NCBI GenBank assembly: GCA_913054425.1
Contig: CAJXJG010000126.1
Span: 1-5,559, forward strand
Length of the DNA stretch: 5,559 bases
Direction: 5' to 3'
Source: an uncultured Fidelibacterota bacterium
Lineage (GTDB): Bacteria > Fidelibacterota > Marinisomatia > Marinisomatales > UBA8229
Below are positions 1 to 5,559 of this stretch, piece by piece; the stretch's first letter is position 1, and every line of letters begins with the position of its first letter. The notes below the pieces were generated by a model. The model ran no database searches. It had not been told where the DNA came from and was given only the letters and a program-made list of their open reading frames with translations. A program made the position numbers and the translations under genes.

Positions 1-13
1 GTTTTAATTAAAT

Positions 14-19
14 TGAGGT
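14..19 (+). promoter_or_regulatory. Shine-Dalgarno site of the AGCS symporter gene
   Basis: TGAGGT lies just upstream of the ATG at 24, with five bases between the last G of the GAGG core and the start codon. This is normal spacing and supports the ATG at 24 as the start. Only 23 bases precede the gene in the window, so its promoter cannot be judged. Confidence 0.7.
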
Positions 20-23
20 AACT

Positions 24-1583
24 ATGGACAGATCAAAAGCAGGAATTATTTCATTCGCAGTCATTTTAATTATTTTAGCCGTTTTTGGTGTAGAATTTTA
101 TGAAGGAATTTGGTCATTTCCATCATTCTCCCCGATTCCACTCATGGTTATCGCATTGGTTGGAACTGGAATATTTGTCACGATTAAGTTGGGTTTTCCC
201 CAATTAAGATATTTTAAACACGGAGTAAACGTAACCCGCGGTATTTACGATGATCCGGATGATGAAGGAGATTTAAATCACTTTCGGGCGTTGACAACGG
301 CTCTGTCTGCCACGGTGGGAATCGGAAATATCGCCGGTGTAGCAACTGCATTATATTATGGTGGTCCGGGAGCAATCTTTTGGATGTGGATTACTGCATT
401 TTTTGGTACAACACTGAAATTTGCTGAAAGCTCATTGGCATTAAAATACCGGGAAATCGGCAGCGATGGTTTAACCGCCGGCGGTCCCATGTATACAATC
501 GAGTCCGGAATGGGCCGAAATTGGCGCTGGATGGCTGTGGCGTTTGCTTCATTTGCAATTATATGCTCCTTTGCCACAGGAAATGCTATTCAAGCGTTCA
601 CAGTTTCTGATCAAATTTATTCAGAGGTATCCCAAGTATTGGGTACACAGCATTTCCTTACGCTAAAACATCATATGTGGATCGGATTCGAATTATCGGT
701 TCAGCAAGTAATAAATGGTGTAATTCTTGTGGGGATCATCGGTATGGTCATCATTGGCGGGATTAAGCGAATCGGACACGTTACCGGCTTCCTCGCTCCT
801 ATAATGGGCGTCATTTACGTACTCTTTGCTTTCATTATAATTCTTGTCAATTTCGATAAAATAGGATCAAGCTTTGCATTGATATTCAAAATGGCTTTCA
901 ATCCACCGGCAACGATTGCTGGAACCGGTGGCGGAATCTTACTCACAATGTTGTGGGGAATTAAACGGGGATTATACTCGAACGAAGCAGGACAAGGGAG
1001 CGCAGCAATTGCTCACTCAACTGCCAAAACGAAATATCCCATTCGTGAAGGATCCGTTGCTATGCTGGGACCCTTTATTGATACGATCATTATCTGTACG
1101 CTCACCGGACTCGTTATCATTACAACCGGTGCCTGGCAGCATACGCAATTCTATATGAATATTACTGATCCAAATTTACCGCATATTAAAAAAATACTCG
1201 ATATAGGATTATTTAACAGCAGTCTTTTAACGTCATACGCATTTAAAGAAGGATTGGGTTTTATTTTCAACTACGGGGATAAAATTGTAACACTTTCCGT
1301 TTTACTTTTTGCTGTTTCCACAGCAATCAGTTGGTCCTTTTACGGTGATCGTTCTGCGGTGTATTTATTTGGACAAAGAGCTGTCATGCCGTATAAATGG
1401 GTATTCCTCCTGTTTGTTTTCATCGGCGCCATTGCAGAATTGGAAGCCATTTGGGCGTTTGGAGATGCCGCTTTAGGATTTATGACATTTCCAAATTTGA
1501 TTGCTGTCATTTTCCTCTCGACAGCACTGAAGAAAATGACGGATACGTATTTCTCCCAAAAGCATACACCCTATAAAAAATAA
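24..1583 (+). CDS. Sodium:alanine/glycine symporter, AGCS family
   Basis: Predicted inner-membrane carrier that brings alanine or glycine into the cell together with Na+ (H+ in some members). The family core is clear. The signature region at residues 87-110 contains T-A-L-S-A-T-V-G-I-G-N-I-A-G-V. GGPMYTI is at 153-159, G-L-Y-S-N-E-A-G-Q-G-S at 316-326, and the C-terminal F-P-N-L-I-A-V at 489-495. Strongly hydrophobic stretches include about 8-25, 37-54, 94-135, 168-192, 228-245, 254-275, 300-311, 347-369, 420-436, 457-478 and 484-500, consistent with the roughly 11 helices of the family. At 519 residues it is somewhat longer than the usual 440-490. The extra length seems to sit in loops near 195-225 and 371-415. 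The ATG at 24 has a good ribosome site. The stop overlaps the ATG of the phosphatase gene (TAATG), so the two are probably one transcript. Family assignment is secure; whether it carries alanine, glycine or another small amino acid cannot be read from sequence. Confidence 0.93.
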   Translation: MDRSKAGIISFAVILIILAVFGVEFYEGIWSFPSFSPIPLMVIALVGTGIFVTIKLGFPQLRYFKHGVNVTRGIYDDPDDEGDLNHFRALTTALSATVGIGNIAGVATALYYGGPGAIFWMWITAFFGTTLKFAESSLALKYREIGSDGLTAGGPMYTIESGMGRNWRWMAVAFASFAIICSFATGNAIQAFTVSDQIYSEVSQVLGTQHFLTLKHHMWIGFELSVQQVINGVILVGIIGMVIIGGIKRIGHVTGFLAPIMGVIYVLFAFIIILVNFDKIGSSFALIFKMAFNPPATIAGTGGGILLTMLWGIKRGLYSNEAGQGSAAIAHSTAKTKYPIREGSVAMLGPFIDTIIICTLTGLVIITTGAWQHTQFYMNITDPNLPHIKKILDIGLFNSSLLTSYAFKEGLGFIFNYGDKIVTLSVLLFAVSTAISWSFYGDRSAVYLFGQRAVMPYKWVFLLFVFIGAIAELEAIWAFGDAALGFMTFPNLIAVIFLSTALKKMTDTYFSQKHTPYKK

Positions 1584-2380
1584 TGCTTGATCTAAACCAC
1601 ATCCATGATGTGGCCGTTCAATGTGGTATGTCAGCCGGTAAATTGATTTTATCTGCGCTGGATACTCCCAGAGTACCTGATTATAAAGGCAAAACGGATC
1701 TTGTAACTAAAACAGATAAGGAATCAGAGCAATTAATTTGTGGACTAATTCACGAAGAATTTCCAATGCATGGAATTCTGGCTGAAGAATCCGGTTCCTC
1801 CCTTCCAGATGCTGATTATCAATGGATTGTTGATCCATTAGATGGTACTACAAACTTTGTTCACAATTATCCCGCATTTGCAGTCTCTATCGGTGTTTTT
1901 CATAAAAATAAACCAATAGTCGGGATTGTACTGGAATTGCCCGCTAACAGGCTATTTTCCGCTGTAGAGGGACAAGGTGCAACCTGCAATGGAGATTCTA
2001 TTCGGGTATCTGAAGTAACTGCCCTGAATAATGCATTGCTGGTAACAGGTTTCGGGTACGAACACGGTGAAAAATGGAAAGAAAATATGAGATTGTTTCA
2101 AAAATTAACTGATGTGACCCAAGGGGTACGGAGGCTCGGTGCAGCCTCAGTGGATTTATGTCACGTGGCTCTGGGAATAGTAGACGGATTCTGGGAATTT
2201 GACCTGCACCCGTGGGATACTGCCGCAGGTATTCTGATCCTGGTTGAGGCTGGAGGTAAAGTCACAGGAATGGATGGAAAACCATTCTCAATTTATGATG
2301 ACAATATCCTTGCAACAAATGGATCGCTTCATCCTACTCTCGAAGCATATACTGCCGATTCAATAAGAACTCTTACGTAA
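1583..2380 (+). CDS. Inositol monophosphatase family protein (SuhB/IMPase-like)
   Basis: Cytoplasmic Mg2+-dependent, Li+-sensitive-type phosphatase of the FIG/IMPase superfamily, predicted to hydrolyse inositol 1-phosphate or a related sugar or polyol phosphate. The metal site is complete: G-I-L-A-E-E-S (64-70, ligand E68), W-I-V-D-P-L-D-G-T-T-N-F-V-H (81-94, ligands D84 and D87) and the second signature P-W-D-T-A-A-G (210-216, ligand D212) followed by V-E-A-G-G (221-225). The segment R-R-L-G-A-A-S-V-D-L (183-192) matches the substrate-binding part of the family. Its 265 residues are typical. The ATG shares its A with the TAA of the symporter gene. No Shine-Dalgarno sequence is visible before it (the preceding bases are ...CCCTATAAAAAATA), so translation is probably coupled to the upstream gene. 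Its 3' end overlaps the convergent FAH-family gene by 8 bases. IMPase relatives also serve as histidinol-phosphate or PAP phosphatases; this one looks most like the generic SuhB type, but the substrate is an inference. Confidence 0.93.
   Translation: MLDLNHIHDVAVQCGMSAGKLILSALDTPRVPDYKGKTDLVTKTDKESEQLICGLIHEEFPMHGILAEESGSSLPDADYQWIVDPLDGTTNFVHNYPAFAVSIGVFHKNKPIVGIVLELPANRLFSAVEGQGATCNGDSIRVSEVTALNNALLVTGFGYEHGEKWKENMRLFQKLTDVTQGVRRLGAASVDLCHVALGIVDGFWEFDLHPWDTAAGILILVEAGGKVTGMDGKPFSIYDDNILATNGSLHPTLEAYTADSIRTLT
2373..2380. other. Palindromic shared stop of two convergent genes
   Basis: TTACGTAA is a perfect 8-base palindrome and is exactly the overlap between the phosphatase gene (+) and the FAH-family gene (-). 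On each strand it supplies ACG TAA, so both proteins end in threonine followed by a TAA stop. There is no intergenic space for a conventional terminator between the two transcripts. Confidence 0.9.
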
Positions 2381-3020
2381 TTCGGATTGTTTTAAGGACC
2401 GATGCTCCCAATCCCAACTCCAGAACATTTCCCTTGTGCACTATTCCCACTCCTTTAGGAGTTCCAGTAAACATTATATCCCCTGCTAAAAGGGGAATTC
2501 GGCTGGATAAAAATTCAATCAGAAAAGGGATATCAAACTCCATATCATCCATTTTCCCCTCCTGAACTACCTTGCCGTTAATTTTTAACCAAAACTTTTC
2601 TGACCAATTGATGAGGTCGAGTTCATGAAAAGATGAAACTACTGCTGAATTTTTAAATGATTTTGACAAAAACCACGGAAGTTTTCCATCCTTCAATTCA
2701 TTCTGAAGTTTCCTGTCTGTTAGGTCCAACCCTAAAGCAACCCCCCCAATATAATCCATAGAATTATCCGCAGAGATTCCTTCTCCCGGTTTGGAGATCA
2801 GAATTACCAGTTCAATCTCATGTTGGATGATTCTATCAGGAGGAAGTTTTATGCTGTCTGCCGTAGTAAGACACGTTAAGGCTTTCTGAAAAAATACGGG
2901 CTCACTTAAAAGAGGGTTTCCCAATTCCCGGGCATGCCCGGCATAATTCCGTCCGACACAGTAAATATTCCTGACAGGATATTGAGCTCCATTTTCATGA
3001 CTTATTATATATTCAGTCAT
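2373..3020 (-). CDS. FAH-family hydrolase, FAHD1-like (acylpyruvate hydrolase / oxaloacetate decarboxylase type)
   Basis: Cytoplasmic Mg2+/Mn2+ enzyme of the fumarylacetoacetate hydrolase family, predicted to cleave acylpyruvates or decarboxylate oxaloacetate. The single-domain, 215-residue form matches human FAHD1 and E. coli YcgM. Visible residues: G-R-N-Y-A-G-H-A-R-E-L (23-33) holds the lid His/Glu pair (H29, E32). H-E-I-E-L (67-71) gives metal ligands E68 and E70. L-G-L-D-L-T-D-R (96-103) gives D99. L-P-W-F-L-S-K-S-F (114-122) holds the catalytic-type K120. T-G-T-P-K-G-V-G (185-192) is the C-terminal family loop. All catalytic positions known for FAHD1 appear to be present, so the enzyme should be active. 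The ATG overlaps the TGA of the upstream PurL-like gene (ATGA, 3017-3020), indicating coupled translation. The pathway cannot be named, because no aromatic-degradation genes are nearby and related isomerases and hydratases share the fold. Confidence 0.9.
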   Translation of the reverse strand: MTEYIISHENGAQYPVRNIYCVGRNYAGHARELGNPLLSEPVFFQKALTCLTTADSIKLPPDRIIQHEIELVILISKPGEGISADNSMDYIGGVALGLDLTDRKLQNELKDGKLPWFLSKSFKNSAVVSSFHELDLINWSEKFWLKINGKVVQEGKMDDMEFDIPFLIEFLSSRIPLLAGDIMFTGTPKGVGIVHKGNVLELGLGASVLKTIRIT

Positions 3021-5017
3021 TCTAAATTCACCAGATTTTTCATATCTTTTATATTTACATTTATCAGATTATTGAAGGTGAATTTTTCGTCACCTGTCAC
3101 CCTTCCGATTGTGGTTGCCGGAATTCTCTTTTGCATACAGATTCGCTCAAATTTAATGAAATTATTTTCTCCAAAAGAGATCAAAATCAGCCCCTGGGTT
3201 TCTCCAAACAAAAGTTCGTCATTTCGTATTTTCCTTGAAAGATGAACTCTTGCTCCAACCCCTTCTACCCCGTATATCAAGGACATAGCAATGGCAACAG
3301 CCAGTCCGCCAGCACTCACATTGCGTGCAGATTGGATCAGCCCTTCCTGAATGCCCTGAAGTAATACCTCGTGAATTCGCGGTTCCATTTGCAAATCAAC
3401 AGTTGGAGGATTTACGATAATACCCGGGTGTAAATTTTGCATATATTTTGAACCGCCTAATTCCCCACGGTGGCTCCCCAATATTGAAATAAAATCACCG
3501 TCCTGTTTAAATCCGCTTGTCATCGGTGATTGATTATCCGTGATAAAACCGACAGCGGCAATATGTTGAGCGCAAAGATTTGCAAAGGGTAAAATGTGAC
3601 GGTTTGCTATTGTCAGGTTTAAAACACGAACTGCTTCTTCCTGTCCTTTAAGAATTTCAATTCCCTTCCAATGATTTTTCTCTTCCGACAAATCTGGAAA
3701 AATATTGCGTATGGAAATTGCCGCCGGTCTTGCTCCGCGGCAAACGAGCTGCCGGACAGCATTTGCAACAGTCAATTTTCCGCTCAGCCGCGGTTCAAGA
3801 AAGGTGAAATAATTGTTATCAGCTGCTGAGAGAACAATCATTCCAGAATTCGGAACAATAGAAGAAACAAGACCATGGTTAAAACTTCTGGTGACTTTTC
3901 TTGGTTTTCCTTCTGATAATTCCCAGGACTGTCTTTCTTCAATAAGAGTTGATAAAAGTATTTTTAAGTCCGAAGAGTAATATCTCTTTTCCTTCAATTT
4001 AGAAAAATCGGGTATCTTATTCTGATCGGGAGATTGTATATGATACACGGTATCAAACGAAAGTTTATGATAATTAAAAACCGGAATCGAAAGAGAAAAA
4101 AAAGATTTATTTTGTCCAGAAACAGAAAGGATATAATCTTTTTGAATCACTCCGATTTTCCTTACCTTAAGACCTGATTCCTTCACATATTTTTTTATCT
4201 CTTTTTCAAATCCAGCCTGGATAAAAATCAGAATATCTTCGTAGGTACCCCGGTTTTCCAGCTTCTCCACAAGATTTTTTACATTCACGCCTTTAATCTT
4301 TACGGAAATTCCGACCTTATGTGACTGGGCAAAATTCACTAGAGCAGTACCCAGCCCTTTTTCAGCAATGATTTTCTGTCCTGAAAACCATGGTTTTCCT
4401 TTAATCGATTTTATCAATGAGTTGATAATGAAGTCACTTTTGGTATTTGTTCGGGTATTCCCGGCTGTGACACAAAATATTTCTGTGCCAACTGAAGGCG
4501 GTGTTGCCAGAAAACTGTTATTTTCATTAATACCGACAGCAGAAGTATGCAGGGTTGTGTATTCCGGGCTCTGATCAGGAACTTTGATATTACCACCCAT
4601 CTTTTTGACCTTGCTTGCTCTGCCTTGTGTTAAAAATTTGTTAATGACTTTTTTATTGGTTGAAGATACATCGGAATAATATAACTGGGTGTGATTACCA
4701 AAAATTGCCTGTTCACGGAGAGTGAAATCAACGTCCCGCTTCACATGACCGCTCTGTAAAAGGAGTTTGGTTCCTCCGGAAATCAGGATAGAATTTTCTT
4801 TATCAAATTTAATAACTGGATTGATATGGTTCCTCTCCCCATCATCAAGGCGCATGATAGTTTCCAGGTAGGGACGCGCTTTCAGTTTATCCAAATGAAC
4901 CATTGCCAGAAACTCAAGTTCCAAATCTGTTGGTTTTTTCCTCAAAAGATGGTGGATTGCGGATCGGTCAGTATCCTGAAGTAAATCTGCGTATGTTTCC
5001 TGTTTTCCTATGATCAA
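3017..5017 (-). CDS. Divergent PurL-like protein (FGAM synthase II superfamily), catalytic motifs degraded
   Basis: Resembles small-type PurL, the ATP-dependent synthetase that with PurS and PurQ makes FGAM in purine synthesis. The 666 residues lie between Thermotoga (about 600) and Bacillus (about 740) PurL. The N-terminus (25-57, with K-P-T-D-L-E-L-E-F) lines up without gaps with the PurL segment around the catalytic SEHC, but reads L-D-K-L (42-45), so the catalytic His position is Lys44. ESHNHPS is not found. Residues about 197-300 follow the first AIR-synthase C-terminal domain loosely. The second half is clearer: F-L-E-P-R-L-S-G-K-L-T-V-A-N-A (406-420), C-R-G-A-R-P-A-A-I-S (426-435), D-G-D-F-I-S-I-L-G (506-514), L-G-G-S (520-523), Q-S-A-R-N-V-S-A-G-G-L (562-572; PurL usually S-A-H-D-V-S-E-G-G-L) and L-F-G-E-T-Q (603-608). 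The only nearby start in frame is TTG at 5017, because a TAA lies two codons upstream. No purS, purQ or other purine gene is in the window. The long open frame argues against a decaying pseudogene. Canonical FGAM synthase activity is doubtful; the true role is unknown. Confidence 0.8.
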   Translation of the reverse strand: MIIGKQETYADLLQDTDRSAIHHLLRKKPTDLELEFLAMVHLDKLKARPYLETIMRLDDGERNHINPVIKFDKENSILISGGTKLLLQSGHVKRDVDFTLREQAIFGNHTQLYYSDVSSTNKKVINKFLTQGRASKVKKMGGNIKVPDQSPEYTTLHTSAVGINENNSFLATPPSVGTEIFCVTAGNTRTNTKSDFIINSLIKSIKGKPWFSGQKIIAEKGLGTALVNFAQSHKVGISVKIKGVNVKNLVEKLENRGTYEDILIFIQAGFEKEIKKYVKESGLKVRKIGVIQKDYILSVSGQNKSFFSLSIPVFNYHKLSFDTVYHIQSPDQNKIPDFSKLKEKRYYSSDLKILLSTLIEERQSWELSEGKPRKVTRSFNHGLVSSIVPNSGMIVLSAADNNYFTFLEPRLSGKLTVANAVRQLVCRGARPAAISIRNIFPDLSEEKNHWKGIEILKGQEEAVRVLNLTIANRHILPFANLCAQHIAAVGFITDNQSPMTSGFKQDGDFISILGSHRGELGGSKYMQNLHPGIIVNPPTVDLQMEPRIHEVLLQGIQEGLIQSARNVSAGGLAVAIAMSLIYGVEGVGARVHLSRKIRNDELLFGETQGLILISFGENNFIKFERICMQKRIPATTIGRVTGDEKFTFNNLINVNIKDMKNLVNLE
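3028..3032 (-). promoter_or_regulatory. Probable ribosome binding site of the FAH-family gene
   Basis: GGTGA on the minus strand, seven bases before the ATG at 3020 and inside the end of the PurL-like gene. The match is moderate but well spaced. Together with the ATGA overlap it supports this start. Confidence 0.5.
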
Positions 5018-5073
5018 TCCTTACACATGTTGAAGGAATAAAATGGGATAATATTCATTTTTTCACGTTTCAT
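5014..5073 (-). CDS. Possible 19-codon leader ORF upstream of the PurL-like gene
   Basis: On the minus strand an ATG at 5073 opens a 19-codon frame (beginning M-K-R-E-K-M-N and ending N-M-C-K-D) whose TGA at 5016-5014 overlaps the TTG start of the PurL-like gene as TTGA. Further in-frame ATGs are at 5058 and 5028. No strong ribosome site is seen at the usual distance before any of them; AAAGG is 15 bases upstream of the first. It could be a coupling leader, the original N-terminus of the PurL-like protein separated by a frameshift, or chance. A frame this short is expected often by chance, so confidence is low. Confidence 0.2.
   Translation of the reverse strand: MKREKMNIIPFYSFNMCKD
5018..5022 (-). 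promoter_or_regulatory. AAGGA abutting the TTG start of the PurL-like gene
   Basis: A Shine-Dalgarno-like AAGGA ends directly before the TTG at 5017, with no spacer, which is too close for normal initiation there. It would be three bases from an ATC (codon 2) and six from an ATA (codon 3), both rare starts. It may serve re-initiation after the upstream small frame ends, or it may be coincidental. Confidence 0.3.
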
Positions 5074-5098
5074 TGATTAACTCGCAAACCTTTCAGAT

Positions 5099-5559
5099 TC
5101 AGGTAATCTGTTTTTCATCAAAAACTCTGGAAATATCATCCCATGAAAAGCCTTTTCTTTTCAAAAAATTCATTAGCCGGTTTTTCTCATTTCCCTGCAA
5201 TTGGGTATCCCTGCGGATTTTCCTCTTTTTCAGATGATTCCCAAGTAGTTTATCAATAGAAAATTCGGTGTAAATCCGGTCAATTGTCTCCTCAACCAAT
5301 TCCTGTTCTAAATTGTGAGATAAAAGCTCTGCTCTCAGGGTCCAGGGACCAATCCCCCTGCTCTTTACTTTGTCCCGGGAAAAAGCTAATGCAAATTCTG
5401 AATCATTCAAGATATTTTTCCTTTCAAACTCCTCCAGTAATGGTTCAATATCCTGAATATAAAAACCCTTTTTAAGCAGCCGCTGCTTGAGTTCCGAACA
5501 ACTGCGCATCCTGAAATTCAACAAGTTAAGGGCTGAATTTCTGAGTTTCTGTATATTTT
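5099..5559 (-). CDS. recX: RecX family regulator of RecA (5' end beyond the window)
   Basis: RecX binds RecA nucleoprotein filaments and limits recombinase and coprotease activity. The protein is small, cytoplasmic and built of three-helix repeats. The frame stays open to the window edge, giving 152 visible residues. The family's N-terminal pattern A-L-N-L-L-N-F-R-M-R-S-C-S-E-L (visible 9-23) starts upstream of the TTG at 5524, so that TTG is not the real start and the gene continues past 5559. The pattern then runs on through L-L-K-K-G-F, the second repeat with L-N-D-S-E-F-A-L-A-F (D-x-x-F-A core), S-R-G-I-G-P-W-T-L-R-A-E-L, and a C-terminal repeat with F-L-K-R-K-G-F-S-W-D-D-I. The C-terminus is complete, ending with TGA at 5101-5099. 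recX is often next to recA; that cannot be checked here. An 81-base gap separates it from the PurL-like gene, and co-transcription is plausible. Confidence 0.88.
   Translation of the reverse strand, partial: NIQKLRNSALNLLNFRMRSCSELKQRLLKKGFYIQDIEPLLEEFERKNILNDSEFALAFSRDKVKSRGIGPWTLRAELLSHNLEQELVEETIDRIYTEFSIDKLLGNHLKKRKIRRDTQLQGNEKNRLMNFLKRKGFSWDDISRVFDEKQIT

Noticed and set aside
916..1158. 80-codon open frame on + inside the symporter gene
   Set aside because: It lies wholly within the well-supported AGCS coding region in another frame and shows no family pattern. The antisense frame at 356-577 is rejected for the same reason.
2934..3245. 103-codon open frame on + antisense to the FAH/PurL-like junction
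   Set aside because: It is the complement of two well-supported genes. Its hydrophobic, Phe/Ile-rich content is what antisense of Lys/Asn/Glu-rich coding sequence gives, and it has no recognisable domain.
4368..4596. Overlapping short frames on both strands within the PurL-like gene
   Set aside because: Both are shadows of the 666-codon frame, with no ribosome site or family match. I considered that the minus frame (4414-4596) might mark a frameshift in the PurL-like gene, but the main frame is open through the whole stretch.
5094..5110. CAGATT-CAGGT-AATCTG inverted repeat followed on the + strand by TTTTT
   Set aside because: The stem is only 6 base pairs and AT-rich, and the T-run is on the strand with no gene leading into it. 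On the recX strand the hairpin is followed by AAAGG, not a T-run. It overlaps the recX stop but does not support a terminator call.
5284..5475. 63-codon open frame on + antisense to recX
   Set aside because: The RecX repeat pattern on the minus strand is clear through this region, and the plus frame has no supporting signal.
5522..5524. TTG as the start codon of recX
   Set aside because: The frame remains open upstream to the window edge, and the upstream residues (S-A-L-N-L) fit the conserved RecX N-terminal helix, so the true start is outside the window.
1..5559. CRISPR arrays, tRNA/rRNA genes, insertion sequences, phage or defence modules
   Set aside because: I saw no spaced direct repeats, tRNA-like cloverleaf, transposase motifs or terminal inverted repeats. 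Almost the whole window is accounted for by five protein genes.

Overview
The window is ordinary bacterial chromosome: about 98% coding, moderately AT-rich, with five protein genes in two convergent blocks. There are no RNA genes, CRISPR arrays or insertion sequences that I can see. Compact spacing, ATGA and TAATG overlaps and Lys/Asn/Ile-rich proteins suggest a free-living, small-to-medium-genome bacterium. The proteins do not look typically proteobacterial or Firmicutes-like. An FCB-type or candidate-phylum bacterium would fit, but this is a weak guess from style, not a phylogenetic result.

Rightward block (24-2380): a complete AGCS-family sodium:alanine/glycine symporter, followed at a TAATG junction by an inositol-monophosphatase-family enzyme with all its metal-binding motifs. 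Leftward block (2373-5559, read from the right edge): recX, whose 5' end lies outside the window; an 81-base gap; a 666-residue PurL-like protein; then, at an ATGA overlap, a FAHD1-type fumarylacetoacetate-hydrolase-family enzyme. The two blocks meet tail to tail and overlap by 8 bases, an exact palindrome (TTACGTAA) that supplies the last codon and stop codon of both converging genes.

The most unusual gene is the PurL-like one. Its length, order of motifs and second half follow phosphoribosylformylglycinamidine (FGAM) synthase of the small PurL type. However, the catalytic SEHC segment reads L-D-K-L, the ESHNHPS segment is absent, and several conserved residues in the second half are replaced. 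The frame is nevertheless open for 2 kb. It looks like a retained, non-canonical PurL paralogue (a pseudoenzyme or an enzyme with a changed reaction), possibly co-translated with an FAHD1-like hydrolase/decarboxylase. Its start is also odd: a TTG directly abutting an AAGGA, overlapped by the stop of a 19-codon upstream frame.

The functional links are loose. The symporter and phosphatase would act in uptake and phosphate-ester metabolism; RecX modulates RecA; the PurL-like/FAH pair has no role I can state with confidence. All family comparisons were made from memory of reference sequences, without alignment software.
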